Part shown: piece by piece, positions 16,940-26,174 of the stretch | How positions within the stretch are numbered: position 1 is the first letter of the stretch | How the letters are laid out: the number at the start of each line of letters is the position of its first letter | Notes under the pieces: generated by a model | The model's input: the letters and a program-made list of their open reading frames with translations, nothing else | Databases searched by the model: none | Told to the model about the DNA's origin: nothing | Source of the DNA: Aquimarina longa SW024 | Lineage (GTDB): Bacteria > Bacteroidota > Bacteroidia > Flavobacteriales > Flavobacteriaceae | Assembly (NCBI RefSeq): GCF_001401755.1 | Contig: NZ_AVQK01000014.1 | Coordinates: 186,001-250,000 of the forward strand | Reading direction: 5' to 3' | Length of the DNA: 64,000 bases | Program-made: the position numbers and the translations under genes

Positions 16940-18526
16940 CTAAAACTCTGATGTAAAATGAAATTGAATTGAAGGATATTTTTGTTGAGTCATTTGTAGA
17001 CTAAAAGAAGAATCAGCAAAAAATACTAATTGCCCTTGTTTATCTTTAGCTAGAAATTTATTTTTTACGCGTTTAAAGTCTTTAAACTCATCATTATCAT
17101 GATTTTTAGCCTCTACCCAGCAAGCTTTATGAACATTTAGATTTTCGTAAGTGCATTTTGCTCCATATTCATGCTCTAATCTATATTGTATCACCTCATA
17201 CTGTAATGCTCCTACTGTTCCTATAACCTTTCTTCCATTGAGCTCTAACGTAAAAAGCTGGGCAACTCCCTCATCCATTAACTGATCAATACCTTTTGCC
17301 AGTTGTTTAGATTTCATAGGATCTGCATTATTGATATATCTAAAATGCTCTGGTGAAAAACTCGGAATACCTTTGTAATTTAATAGTTCTCCTTTTGTAA
17401 GGGTATCTCCAATTTTAAAATTTCCAGTATCATGTAAGCCTACAATATCTCCAGGGTATGATATGTCTACAATTTCTTTTTTTTCTGCAAAAAAAGCATT
17501 GGGGCTAGAAAATTTAAGTTTTTTATTGTGCCTTGTATGTAAATAAGGAACATTTCTTTCAAAAGTTCCGGATACGATTTTTATAAACGCCAAACGATCC
17601 CTATGTTTAGGGTCCATATTAGCATGAATTTTAAATACAAATCCTGTAAAATCTTCTTCCTCAGGATGTACTAGGCGAGTATCACTTTCTTTAGGTCTAG
17701 GTGTAGGAGCAATAGAAATAAAACAATCTAATAATTCTCTAACACCAAAATTGTTTAATGCAGAACCAAAAAATACAGGCTGTAAATTTCCACTTTGATA
17801 CTCTTCTTGTTTAAATTTAGGGTAGATACCATCAACTAATTCTAACTCTTCTCGTAATGTGTCTGCAGCAGTATCACCTATAACGTTATTAAGATCTTGA
17901 GTTGATAAGTCAGATATTTCGATAGTTTCTTCGATATTCTTTCTATTGTCACCACTAAAAAGATTAATGTTTTTTTCCCAGATATTATAGATTCCTTTAA
18001 AATCATATCCCATTCCAATAGGAAAACTTAATGGAGTAACCGTAAGCCCTAATTTCTGTTCAATCTCATCAAGAAGTTCGAAAGCATCTTTTCCCTCACG
18101 ATCTAATTTATTGATAAAAACGATCATAGGGATATTTCGCATACGACATACAGAAACTAGTTTTTCTGTTTGTTCCTCAACTCCTTTAGCAACATCAATT
18201 ACAACAATAACACTATCAACAGCAGTTAAAGTTCTAAACGTATCCTCCGCAAAATCCTTATGACCAGGGGTGTCCAGAATATTAATCTTTATCCCTTTAT
18301 ACTCAAACGCTAGTACAGAAGTAGCAACAGAGATACCACGTTGGCGTTCGATTTCCATAAAATCACTAGTAGCTCCTTTTTTGATTTTATTAGATTTTAC
18401 AGCACCTGCTTCCTGAATAGCACCTCCAAAAAGTAATAATTTTTCGGTTAATGTGGTCTTACCTGCATCTGGATGAGAGATAATACCAAAGGTTCTTCTT
18501 CTCCCTATTTCATCTATAAATTTCAT
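16940..18526 (-). CDS. prfC: Peptide chain release factor 3
   Basis: 528 aa, full length for RF3. It has the translational GTPase G motifs: HPDAGKTTLTEKLLLFGGA (G1), a DTPGHKDF G3 motif near residue 88 and NKLD (G4). The following EF-Tu-like domains and RF3-specific C-terminus are present (residue 300 onwards, including FSPEHFRYINNADPMKSKQL). RF3 recycles RF1/RF2 from the ribosome after peptide release. The gene is monocistronic: a shared terminator lies downstream, and upstream is a 458-bp spacer with TATATTTG on the reverse strand (18548-18555) as a likely -7 element. Confidence 0.97.
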   Translation of the reverse strand: MKFIDEIGRRRTFGIISHPDAGKTTLTEKLLLFGGAIQEAGAVKSNKIKKGATSDFMEIERQRGISVATSVLAFEYKGIKINILDTPGHKDFAEDTFRTLTAVDSVIVVIDVAKGVEEQTEKLVSVCRMRNIPMIVFINKLDREGKDAFELLDEIEQKLGLTVTPLSFPIGMGYDFKGIYNIWEKNINLFSGDNRKNIEETIEISDLSTQDLNNVIGDTAADTLREELELVDGIYPKFKQEEYQSGNLQPVFFGSALNNFGVRELLDCFISIAPTPRPKESDTRLVHPEEEDFTGFVFKIHANMDPKHRDRLAFIKIVSGTFERNVPYLHTRHNKKLKFSSPNAFFAEKKEIVDISYPGDIVGLHDTGNFKIGDTLTKGELLNYKGIPSFSPEHFRYINNADPMKSKQLAKGIDQLMDEGVAQLFTLELNGRKVIGTVGALQYEVIQYRLEHEYGAKCTYENLNVHKACWVEAKNHDNDEFKDFKRVKNKFLAKDKQGQLVFFADSSFSLQMTQQKYPSIQFHFTSEF

Positions 18527-18984
18527 AATGTATATCTAATAAGGATGCAAATATAATATTAAATCTATATAGTCGAGTGTATCGAATTACTTCTCTAAAA
18601 ATATAATGATTAGTCTTCATTGTTAGAAGAAAGAAAATTAAGTATAGTTGAAGATTAGTAATGACTAAAAAAATGAGTTTTATAAAATCATAAAGAACTA
18701 ATTAGAATATACATTTTATCATTTTCTTAAAGATAACAACTTATATGGTCATATTAGTCGTACAAAATGAAGTTTAAGTACGAATATGATTGTCTTTTAT
18801 CTGCAAAATGTGTTTGTTAACGAAAAACAGGATTTTTATCTAGAATATTTTGTTAAAACTTAAAAAATATTGGCAAATTTGTACCCCCTCCTATTTAATT
18901 ACGGTTTTACCATAACTTTATTAAGGCATGCTGTCATGCAGTATGTTTTTATAGATCATAATATCATTTTAAAATTAGGGCTGT
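18527..18984. other. Divergent promoter region of prfC and the adhesin operon
   Basis: 458 AT-rich bases. A prfC -7 candidate (TATATTTG on the reverse strand) lies at 18548-18555. Near the adhesin start there is only a small GCATG-CTGT-CATGC hairpin at 18926-18939 and a TTTG at 18878-18881 without a well-spaced TAnnTTTG. No gene was seen. Confidence 0.5.
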
Positions 18985-21900
18985 ATGAGAAAAAATACAT
19001 TATTCAGAAATAGGCATAGTGGTTTATTACTAAAAATTTTAAGGCTTACATTATTTATATTTTTAGCCATGTATGTTGAGGAAATACAAGGAAGAGCTAT
19101 AAATAATGAAAGAATAAGTTTTGAAGAATGTGTTACAATAGATTCTAGACTATATCCAGAAGATATAGAGACTTCATCACTAGTGACATGTACTGTGGAG
19201 CAATCTGGTTTTTGGAGTATTTCTGGTACAACAGCGACATATGATTTTGGAGATGGTGTTATTGCTAGAGTGACTACTACAACTACAGATCCATTTATAA
19301 AAGGTGAGTTTAATTCTGCAGGAACAGGTTTTTGGTCTACCGCTTTAGATGGAGCCATCTCATTGCAGAATAAATTTACTTGGGGGTCAACGCTAACAGT
19401 TAGTTTTGAAGATAATTTTGGTACTCCGGTAAGCGTAGAGAATCCAATCATTCATATAGATAAACTTGGGGAATTTTTTGGAACTCTTCAGAATTCTGCA
19501 GAACTAACATTACAAGGTGGATTAACTTGGAGTTTTTTAGGCGGAACTAATGATTTTTTAGCAACTACCACCACTGTTAAAGATGCAGGTTCAGGAACAC
19601 CTACAGGTATTGGATACACGTCAGAAAGTACCCAGAACGATGACAATGGATCTGCGGCTGGATCTCTACAAATTAATGGAACAGTGACTTCTTTTTCTAT
19701 GCAGTTTGTACAATCAGGTGTCGCAGGATTTGGTGATGATACCATGAAGTTTATACTTGCTGCTTGTACAGATAAAGATACAGATAACGATAGTGTTCCT
19801 GATACATCAGATGTTTGCTCTGATTTTAATGATGTAGCAGATAATGATAATGATAGTGTTCCTGATGGTTGTGATTTAGACAATGATAATGATGGTATTT
19901 TAGATACAGATGAAGGTAAGTGTACGCTTTCCCAATCAGGAGAATGGAACATTTCTGGTACAACAGCAACATATGATTTTGGAGATGGGGTAATTGCTAG
20001 AGCAGTTACTACAAATACAAGAGCTTTTGCTACAGGAAATTTTAACCCTATAGGAATAGGTTTTTGGTCAGAAACCTTAGAAAATCAAAAATCATTACAA
20101 AATGTCTATAAATGGGATACAACATTAACAATAAGTTTTGAAGATGGATCAGGTAACCCTATCAAGGTAAATGATCCGGTGATTCATTTTGATCGTATAG
20201 GAGGTACTTCTGGCACTCAGAATTCTGCAGAAATAACGTTACAAGGAGGATTAACTTGGACTCCTTTAGGAGGGACATCAGATTTTAGAACAAGACCAAC
20301 AACAGTTAGAGATGGTGGAATAGGAAAGAAACTAACAGGACCAAGTGGAGGAGAGAGCACCCAGAATGATTTAGATGGCTCTGCAGCAGGTTCTTTAAGA
20401 ATCCACGGAACATTATCTTCTTTTACTATAAAGTTTGTACAATCAGGAGTAAATGGTTTCGGCGAAGATGGAATAGAAATCATATTGTTTACATGCAATA
20501 GCAGAGATACAGATGGGGATAATGTACCGGATTATTTAGATTTAGACAGTGATAATGATGGGATTTATGATGCAGATGAAGCAGGACATGCACAATCACA
20601 TACTAATGGTATTGTAAATGGAGGAGTTGGGATAGATGGGGTTCCTGATGTAGTGCAAACTGTAAGCGGTACGAGTAGTGGTTTGGTGGATTATAGTTTA
20701 GCAGATTCAGAAACTACCCCAGATGGGATTCCTGATTATAGAGAATTAGATAGTGATGGAGATTTATGCTATGATGTTATCGAAGCGGGATATACAGATA
20801 GTGATACTAACGGGTTTTTAGGGACAGGAACATTTGGAGGTGGTTTATTAGTAAACTCTGATGGGGTAGTAACCTCAGGTATAGATGGGTATACCAATGG
20901 TATAGTCAATGGAGTTACAGCACAAGCGGTTACGCCAACCATATCAACTCAACCGGAGAACCAATCTATTTGCCCTAAAGGAAATACCGTTTTTGAGGTG
21001 ATGACTACAAATGCTACGTCTTATCAATGGCAAATTCTTAATGGAACAGTTTGGGAAGACCTCTCTGATATGGGAATATATACAAATACAACAACAAGTT
21101 CATTAACTATCACAAGGGCTTTAGTATCAGATAATGGAAGTAGATATAGGGTATTGGTTTCAAACGCAGGTAATGCATGTGCTGTTCTTGTTACAACATC
21201 TAATGAGGTTGTTCTTGCTGTTACAGATATTATAAAACCGACAATTACATGTCCAACTCCACCAGCAGATATTCCTTTTGATCTTACAAATTGTAATGCA
21301 ATAGTACCTGATTTAACCTCAGGAGTTACTGTAGCAGATAATTGCTCTGCAGTAGGAAATATAACCATTACTCAAACTCCTGCAGCAGGAGATGTTATAG
21401 GACTAGGAGTAACGACAATAACTATTACTGCAGAGGACGAATCGAATAATAAGATCAATTGTACTGTAGATATAAAAGTTATAAATGTAATGGATGCAGC
21501 AAATGATCTAGTTACATTAGATGGAGATCAAGGAGAGAGTTCTATGAATATCGTAGATGATAATGATATGCTTAGCTGTACTAATGTTACTTTGGGTACA
21601 GATGTTACTATGACAGTGACAGATAATGCTCCTAGAGATGGAGTGAGTTTAGATCCATTAACAGGAGAAATTACTGTTTTAGCAAATACACCTCCTGGAA
21701 TTTATACTATTGATTATCGATTATGTAGTATTGCTACTCCAATAGTTTGTGATGATGCTACAGTTAGTATTACAGTAACAGGAGTTATTGCTGCTATTGA
21801 TGATAGTGTTAGTCTGGACGGTAACTCAGGCGAGAGTTCTGTAAATATTGTAGATGATAATGATACTTTAAATGGTATTAGTGTTACTTTAGGTACAGAT

Positions 21901-23103
21901 GTTACTATGACTGTTATGGATAATGCTCCTAGTGATGGAGTTAGTATAGATCCGTTAACAGGAGAAGTAACGGTTTTATCAAATACCCTTCCTGGCATCT
22001 ATACTATTGATTACCGATTATGTAGTATTGCTACCCCAGTAGTCTGTGATGATGCTACAGTTAATATTACAGTCACAGGAGTTATTTCTGCCATTGATGA
22101 TACTGTTACTTTAAACGTTAACCTAAGAGAGATTCCTGTAAATATCGTAGATGATAATGATACTTTAAATGGCACTAATGTTACTTTGGGGGTAGATGTT
22201 ACTATGACTGTCACAGATAATGCTCCTAATGATGGCGTGAGTTTAGATCCATTAACAGGAGAAGTAATCGTTTTACCAAATACTCGTTCTGGGGTATATA
22301 CTATTGATTATCGATTATGTAGTATTGCTACTCCAGTAATTTGTGATGATGCTACAGTTAGTATTACCGTCATAGGAAGTATTCTTAATGCTAATTTAGC
22401 ATTAACTAAAACAGGAAACTATGTAGATACAAATAGAAATGGTACGCTTAATATAGGAGATCAAATAGAGTATACATTTACTGTAGAGAATATAGGTAAT
22501 GTACCTATAACTAATATCACTCTAGATGATCCATTGCCAGGAGTAGAAATTATAGGTGATCCAATTGATTTAGATACTGGAGAAAAAGATAGTACTACAT
22601 TCTCCGCATTGTATACATTAACAGAAGAAGATTTAATTTCTGGAAGTGTATCTAATCAAGCAACTGTAACTGGTTTAGATCCAGATGGTAATGAGGTGGT
22701 CGATGTGTCAGATAACCCACTAGATGATACAAATATTGACACGGATAATGATGGTGATTTTGAAGATGTCACTGTAACAATATTAGAATCAGTGGAGGAA
22801 ATAATAACATATACAGGTATTACTCCTAATGGGGATAATATTAACGATCAGTTTAGAATGCTAGGATTGCGAAATTTTCCTAAAAATATATTAAGAATTT
22901 TTAATCGCTGGGGAGTCGCAGTATTCGAAAAAGAAGGGTACGAACGAGAAGGAGAAGAATTATTCGAGGGTATTAGTAAAGGAAGAGCTACAATCAATGA
23001 TAATGAAAAGTTGCCAGTAGGAACATATTTTTATGTCTTAGAATATGAAAATGCTATCGGAGTTAATAAGTCAAAATCTGGTTATTTATATATAAATAGA
23101 TAG
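18985..23103 (+). CDS. SprB-like repeat adhesin with type B T9SS C-terminal domain
   Basis: 1372 aa cell-surface protein. A signal peptide covers about residues 1-37. Two copies of a ~190-residue domain (QSG-W-ISGTTATYDFGDGVIAR ...) lie at about 69-262 and 312-505. They are separated by Asp-rich thrombospondin-type-3-like calcium repeats; more such repeats lie at about 507-640. An Ig-like segment follows (650-747), then an HYR-like domain (750-832). Three tandem 99-residue repeats come next (836-1133), then a DUF11-type domain (KTGNYVDTNRNGTLNIGDQI, about 1134-1270). Finally TPNGDNINDQFRM ... IFNRWGVAVFE marks the gliding-motility-associated C-terminal (type B) sorting domain. This domain directs export by the type IX system and attachment to the surface. 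The SprF-like and OmpA genes directly downstream are the usual partners. Confidence 0.92.
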   Translation: MRKNTLFRNRHSGLLLKILRLTLFIFLAMYVEEIQGRAINNERISFEECVTIDSRLYPEDIETSSLVTCTVEQSGFWSISGTTATYDFGDGVIARVTTTTTDPFIKGEFNSAGTGFWSTALDGAISLQNKFTWGSTLTVSFEDNFGTPVSVENPIIHIDKLGEFFGTLQNSAELTLQGGLTWSFLGGTNDFLATTTTVKDAGSGTPTGIGYTSESTQNDDNGSAAGSLQINGTVTSFSMQFVQSGVAGFGDDTMKFILAACTDKDTDNDSVPDTSDVCSDFNDVADNDNDSVPDGCDLDNDNDGILDTDEGKCTLSQSGEWNISGTTATYDFGDGVIARAVTTNTRAFATGNFNPIGIGFWSETLENQKSLQNVYKWDTTLTISFEDGSGNPIKVNDPVIHFDRIGGTSGTQNSAEITLQGGLTWTPLGGTSDFRTRPTTVRDGGIGKKLTGPSGGESTQNDLDGSAAGSLRIHGTLSSFTIKFVQSGVNGFGEDGIEIILFTCNSRDTDGDNVPDYLDLDSDNDGIYDADEAGHAQSHTNGIVNGGVGIDGVPDVVQTVSGTSSGLVDYSLADSETTPDGIPDYRELDSDGDLCYDVIEAGYTDSDTNGFLGTGTFGGGLLVNSDGVVTSGIDGYTNGIVNGVTAQAVTPTISTQPENQSICPKGNTVFEVMTTNATSYQWQILNGTVWEDLSDMGIYTNTTTSSLTITRALVSDNGSRYRVLVSNAGNACAVLVTTSNEVVLAVTDIIKPTITCPTPPADIPFDLTNCNAIVPDLTSGVTVADNCSAVGNITITQTPAAGDVIGLGVTTITITAEDESNNKINCTVDIKVINVMDAANDLVTLDGDQGESSMNIVDDNDMLSCTNVTLGTDVTMTVTDNAPRDGVSLDPLTGEITVLANTPPGIYTIDYRLCSIATPIVCDDATVSITVTGVIAAIDDSVSLDGNSGESSVNIVDDNDTLNGISVTLGTDVTMTVMDNAPSDGVSIDPLTGEVTVLSNTLPGIYTIDYRLCSIATPVVCDDATVNITVTGVISAIDDTVTLNVNLREIPVNIVDDNDTLNGTNVTLGVDVTMTVTDNAPNDGVSLDPLTGEVIVLPNTRSGVYTIDYRLCSIATPVICDDATVSITVIGSILNANLALTKTGNYVDTNRNGTLNIGDQIEYTFTVENIGNVPITNITLDDPLPGVEIIGDPIDLDTGEKDSTTFSALYTLTEEDLISGSVSNQATVTGLDPDGNEVVDVSDNPLDDTNIDTDNDGDFEDVTVTILESVEEIITYTGITPNGDNINDQFRMLGLRNFPKNILRIFNRWGVAVFEKEGYEREGEELFEGISKGRATINDNEKLPVGTYFYVLEYENAIGVNKSKSGYLYINR
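21493..22383 (+). repeat. Three tandem 297-bp units inside the adhesin
   Basis: Units begin at 21493, 21790 and 22087, each exactly 297 bp (99 residues). Shared landmarks are NIVDDND, DVTMTV-DNAP-DGVS, DPLTGE and YTIDYRLCSIATP. The third unit has diverged in its first 17 residues (LNVNLREIP instead of LDGNSGESS). The high identity suggests recent duplication or gene conversion. Confidence 0.95.
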
Positions 23104-23155
23104 ATGTTTTTATAATATTATATATTTGTTATATCCTAAATCGAATAAAATACTT

Positions 23156-24103
23156 ATGAATAAACTATTTAGAACATTTATGTTGGTGGTTTTTATTACG
23201 ACAGCTATCAATGCTCAACAAGATGCACAGTATACTCAATACATGTATAATACAGTAAGTGTTAATCCAGCATATGCGGGCAGTCGTGGAGTAATGAGTA
23301 TTATGGGACTCCACCGTAGTCAATGGGTGGGATTAGAAGGTGCTCCACGTACTCAGACCTTAACCATTAATACTCCAATTGGAGATAGTGAACGTTTAGG
23401 ATTGGGGCTATCTATTGTAAATGATGAGATAGGTCCTACAGATGAAACTTATTTTGATATTGATTTCTCATATACGATCCCTACTTCAGAACAAGGGAAA
23501 TTAAGTTTGGGACTAAAAGCAGGAGGACATTTGTTAAATATTGATTTCCAAAAACTATCTCAATTTGATAATGGAGATGCTTTATTCGGAAACGATATAG
23601 ATAATAAATTCAGCCCTAATGTGGGAATAGGAGTATATTACCATACAAACCGTTTTTATTTAGGATTAAGTGCTCCTAATCTATTAGAAACAGACCATTT
23701 TGATGAAAGTGCAGTAGATAATGATGCAGCAGTAAGTTTTTTAGCAGAAGAGAGGGTCAACTATTACTTCATAGCAGGTCATGTTTTTGATATCAGTGAT
23801 GAGGTAAAGTTTAAGCCAGCTGTTTTAAGTAAACTAGTGTTTGGAGCACCTTTGCAAGTAGATCTTTCGGCTAATTTTTTACTCTATGATCGTTTGACAC
23901 TGGGAGTAGGGTATCGCTGGAGTGCTGCAGTTAATGCAATGATAGGGTTTCAGGTATCAGATGCTATGATGATTGGTTTTGCTTACGATAGAGAAACCAC
24001 AGCATTAGGAAATACACAATTTAATGCAGGAAGTTATGAGGTGATGTTACGATTCGAATTATTTAAAAAATATAAAAGAATGCTAACGCCTCGTTTCTTT
24101 TAA
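23156..24103 (+). CDS. PorP/SprF family type IX secretion membrane protein
   Basis: 315 aa from the ATG at 23156. A signal peptide (MNKLFRTFMLVVFITTAINA) is followed by QQDAQYTQYMYNTVSVNPAYAGSRG, the signature N-terminus of PorP/SprF outer-membrane barrels. The rest alternates in beta-strand fashion and ends in a short basic tail. Members paired with type B-CTD adhesins, such as SprF with SprB, are needed to export or attach that partner. This fits its place 52 bp after the adhesin. The frame extends upstream to a TTG at 23126, but the signal peptide decides for 23156. A TATATTTG at 23121-23128 could be an internal -7 element. Confidence 0.93.
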   Translation: MNKLFRTFMLVVFITTAINAQQDAQYTQYMYNTVSVNPAYAGSRGVMSIMGLHRSQWVGLEGAPRTQTLTINTPIGDSERLGLGLSIVNDEIGPTDETYFDIDFSYTIPTSEQGKLSLGLKAGGHLLNIDFQKLSQFDNGDALFGNDIDNKFSPNVGIGVYYHTNRFYLGLSAPNLLETDHFDESAVDNDAAVSFLAEERVNYYFIAGHVFDISDEVKFKPAVLSKLVFGAPLQVDLSANFLLYDRLTLGVGYRWSAAVNAMIGFQVSDAMMIGFAYDRETTALGNTQFNAGSYEVMLRFELFKKYKRMLTPRFF

Positions 24104-24128
24104 TCAATCTTAAAAATATATTCATAAT

Positions 24129-26090
24129 ATGAAAGGATATTTACTTAAATTCTTATTTGTTTTTACATTGTTCTTTTTAGGAATTACTACACTTTGTTCT
24201 CAAGAAAGAAAACTTAAAAAAGCAAAGGAGCAATATGATAAGTACCAATATATTGATGCTCAAAAAACATATCTTAAAGTAGCTAAAAAAGGTTATAAAA
24301 GTGCTGATCTTTTTATGAGTTTAGGAGATAGCTATTATTTTAATAGTCAATTTAAAGAAGCACAAAAATGGTATAAAGAATTAGTGGATTCTTTTCCGGA
24401 AGAAGTTGAGCCGGAGTATTACTTTAGATATGCTCAGACATTAAAAGCTACAGAAAACTATAAAGAGTCAGATGTCTATATGCAAAAATTTGCAAAGCTT
24501 AGCAAAGACGACCTACGAGCAAAATTATTTTTAAAGAAACCAGATTATTTAAATCAAATTGATTTTCAGTCAGGACGTTATGAAATAGCAAATGCATCTA
24601 TTAATTCATCATTTATAGATTTTGGAACAGCATATTATCAAGGAAATATTGTTTTTAGCTCTTCTAGGGATACCTTAATATTGAAAAAAACAATTCATCA
24701 ATGGAATGATGAAGCTTTTTTAAATCTTTTTGAAGCAGAATATGATTCTGTCAATAATAGTTTTTCAAAAATAAAAAGATTTGATAAAAAAATAAACTCT
24801 AAATTTCATGAATCAACTCCTGTTTTTACTAAAGATGGTAAAACCATTTATTTTACAAGAAATAACTTTAATAATCGAGAATTTGGGCGTGATAAAAATG
24901 GGATTAACAAATTAAAAATATATCGATCCTATAAAAATGATCAAGGAAAATGGACTACGCCAGAAAGCTTACCATTTAATAGTGATGAATATTCTGTAGC
25001 ACATCCTATGCTAAGTAACGATGAGAAAACATTATATTTTTCATCAGACATGCCAGGAGGTAAAGGGGCATCTGATCTGTATGAAGTTAGGATAGATGCT
25101 GATGGAAATTTTGAAGAACCAAAAAATTTAGGAGATAGAATTAATACCGAGGGTAAAGAAACATTTCCTTTTGTAAGTATAGATGATCATCTATATTTTT
25201 CATCAGATGGACATCTAGGTTTAGGAGGGTTAGACGTATATGTTACTAACCTTAACCCAATAACAAAAAAAGAAGAATTAGTTACTAATGTAGGAAAACC
25301 TGTTAATAGCCCGAAAGATGATTTTGCTTTTATAATAAATAATACGTCTAAGAGAGGGTATTTCTCATCTAATCGTAGTGGAGGTAAAGGAAGCGATGAT
25401 ATCTATAGCTTTATTCAATTAGAAGACCTTAGAAATCCTTGTGAAATTATAATTGCAGGAGCGGTTACTGATAAAGATACAAAAGAACCATTAGCAGGGA
25501 CTAAAGTATCTATATATGATAATAATAATGCTTTGATAAATAGTACTGTAGTAGGAGATAATGCTACATATTCTCAATTGGTAGAATGTGAAAGTGGTTA
25601 TTTTGTGAGAGCAGAAAAAGAAGGTTATGTTACTTTAGAAAAATTAGTGAATACATTGGCAGAAAGTAAAACATTAGACACACCTCTTATGTTAGAAAAG
25701 AAAATAAAATCTGCTGATGTAGGAGATGATCTAGCAAAAGTACTATCACTAAAACCAATTTATTTTGATTTTAACCAATCTTATATTCGTTCTGATGCTG
25801 CTGTAGAACTAGCAAAAGTGATTGAAGTGATGAATCAATATGATCAGATGAAAATAGAAATTGGATCACATACAGATAGTCATGGAGAAGATGCATATAA
25901 CTTATATTTATCAGAGAAAAGAGCAGAAGCAACTCTAAATTATATGATTGATAAAGGAATATCACCAGATCGATTGACAGCAAAAGGATATGGAGAGACG
26001 CAACCAATTAATGATTGCGGTGATGAAACAAATTGTAAAAAAGAAGAATATCAGCTAAATAGACGAAGTGAGTTTATTATCATAAAATAG
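24129..26090 (+). CDS. OmpA-family protein with TPR, PD40 and carboxypeptidase-regulatory domains
   Basis: 653 aa with a signal peptide ending near residue 24. Residues about 28-130 look like tetratricopeptide repeats (KAKEQYDKYQYIDAQKTYLK). Residues about 190-410 are PD40/WD40-like beta-propeller strands (STPVFTKDGKTIYFTRN, LSNDEKTLYFSSDMPGG, YFSSNRSGGKGSDDIY). Residues about 440-525 form a carboxypeptidase-regulatory-like beta domain. Residues about 540-653 are OmpA peptidoglycan-binding (IYFDFNQSYIR, GSHTDSHG, LSEKRAEATLNYMI). It should sit in the outer membrane or periplasm and anchor to peptidoglycan. The adhesin - SprF - OmpA triad is a standard Bacteroidetes arrangement. Confidence 0.93.
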   Translation: MKGYLLKFLFVFTLFFLGITTLCSQERKLKKAKEQYDKYQYIDAQKTYLKVAKKGYKSADLFMSLGDSYYFNSQFKEAQKWYKELVDSFPEEVEPEYYFRYAQTLKATENYKESDVYMQKFAKLSKDDLRAKLFLKKPDYLNQIDFQSGRYEIANASINSSFIDFGTAYYQGNIVFSSSRDTLILKKTIHQWNDEAFLNLFEAEYDSVNNSFSKIKRFDKKINSKFHESTPVFTKDGKTIYFTRNNFNNREFGRDKNGINKLKIYRSYKNDQGKWTTPESLPFNSDEYSVAHPMLSNDEKTLYFSSDMPGGKGASDLYEVRIDADGNFEEPKNLGDRINTEGKETFPFVSIDDHLYFSSDGHLGLGGLDVYVTNLNPITKKEELVTNVGKPVNSPKDDFAFIINNTSKRGYFSSNRSGGKGSDDIYSFIQLEDLRNPCEIIIAGAVTDKDTKEPLAGTKVSIYDNNNALINSTVVGDNATYSQLVECESGYFVRAEKEGYVTLEKLVNTLAESKTLDTPLMLEKKIKSADVGDDLAKVLSLKPIYFDFNQSYIRSDAAVELAKVIEVMNQYDQMKIEIGSHTDSHGEDAYNLYLSEKRAEATLNYMIDKGISPDRLTAKGYGETQPINDCGDETNCKKEEYQLNRRSEFIIIK

Positions 26091-26124
26091 TAGTATTATA
26101 TAAACTATAACAATATCTGTTATG

Positions 26125-26162
26125 ACCCAAAAGATTAGAAAAACTAATCTTTTGGGTTTATT
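26125..26162. terminator. Bidirectional terminator between OmpA-family gene and photolyase cluster
   Basis: ACCCAAAAGATTAG (26125-26138) pairs with CTAATCTTTTGGGT (26144-26157) around an AAAAA loop. It sits between convergent stops, with T-rich DNA following on the plus strand. Confidence 0.88.
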
Positions 26163-26174
26163 TTTATATATCTA

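Noticed and set aside
18975..19451. 158-codon minus-strand frame, with others at 19488-19952 and 20217-20498
   Set aside because: Shadows of the repetitive adhesin; they recur at the same place in each repeat.
19770..22383. Repeats as a possible CRISPR array
   Set aside because: The repeats are in frame, long and code for a surface protein; no spacer pattern and no cas gene is present.
23126..23155. TTG-initiated extension of the PorP/SprF gene
   Set aside because: It lies before a perfect signal peptide that starts at 23156, and the TTG overlaps a -7-like element.
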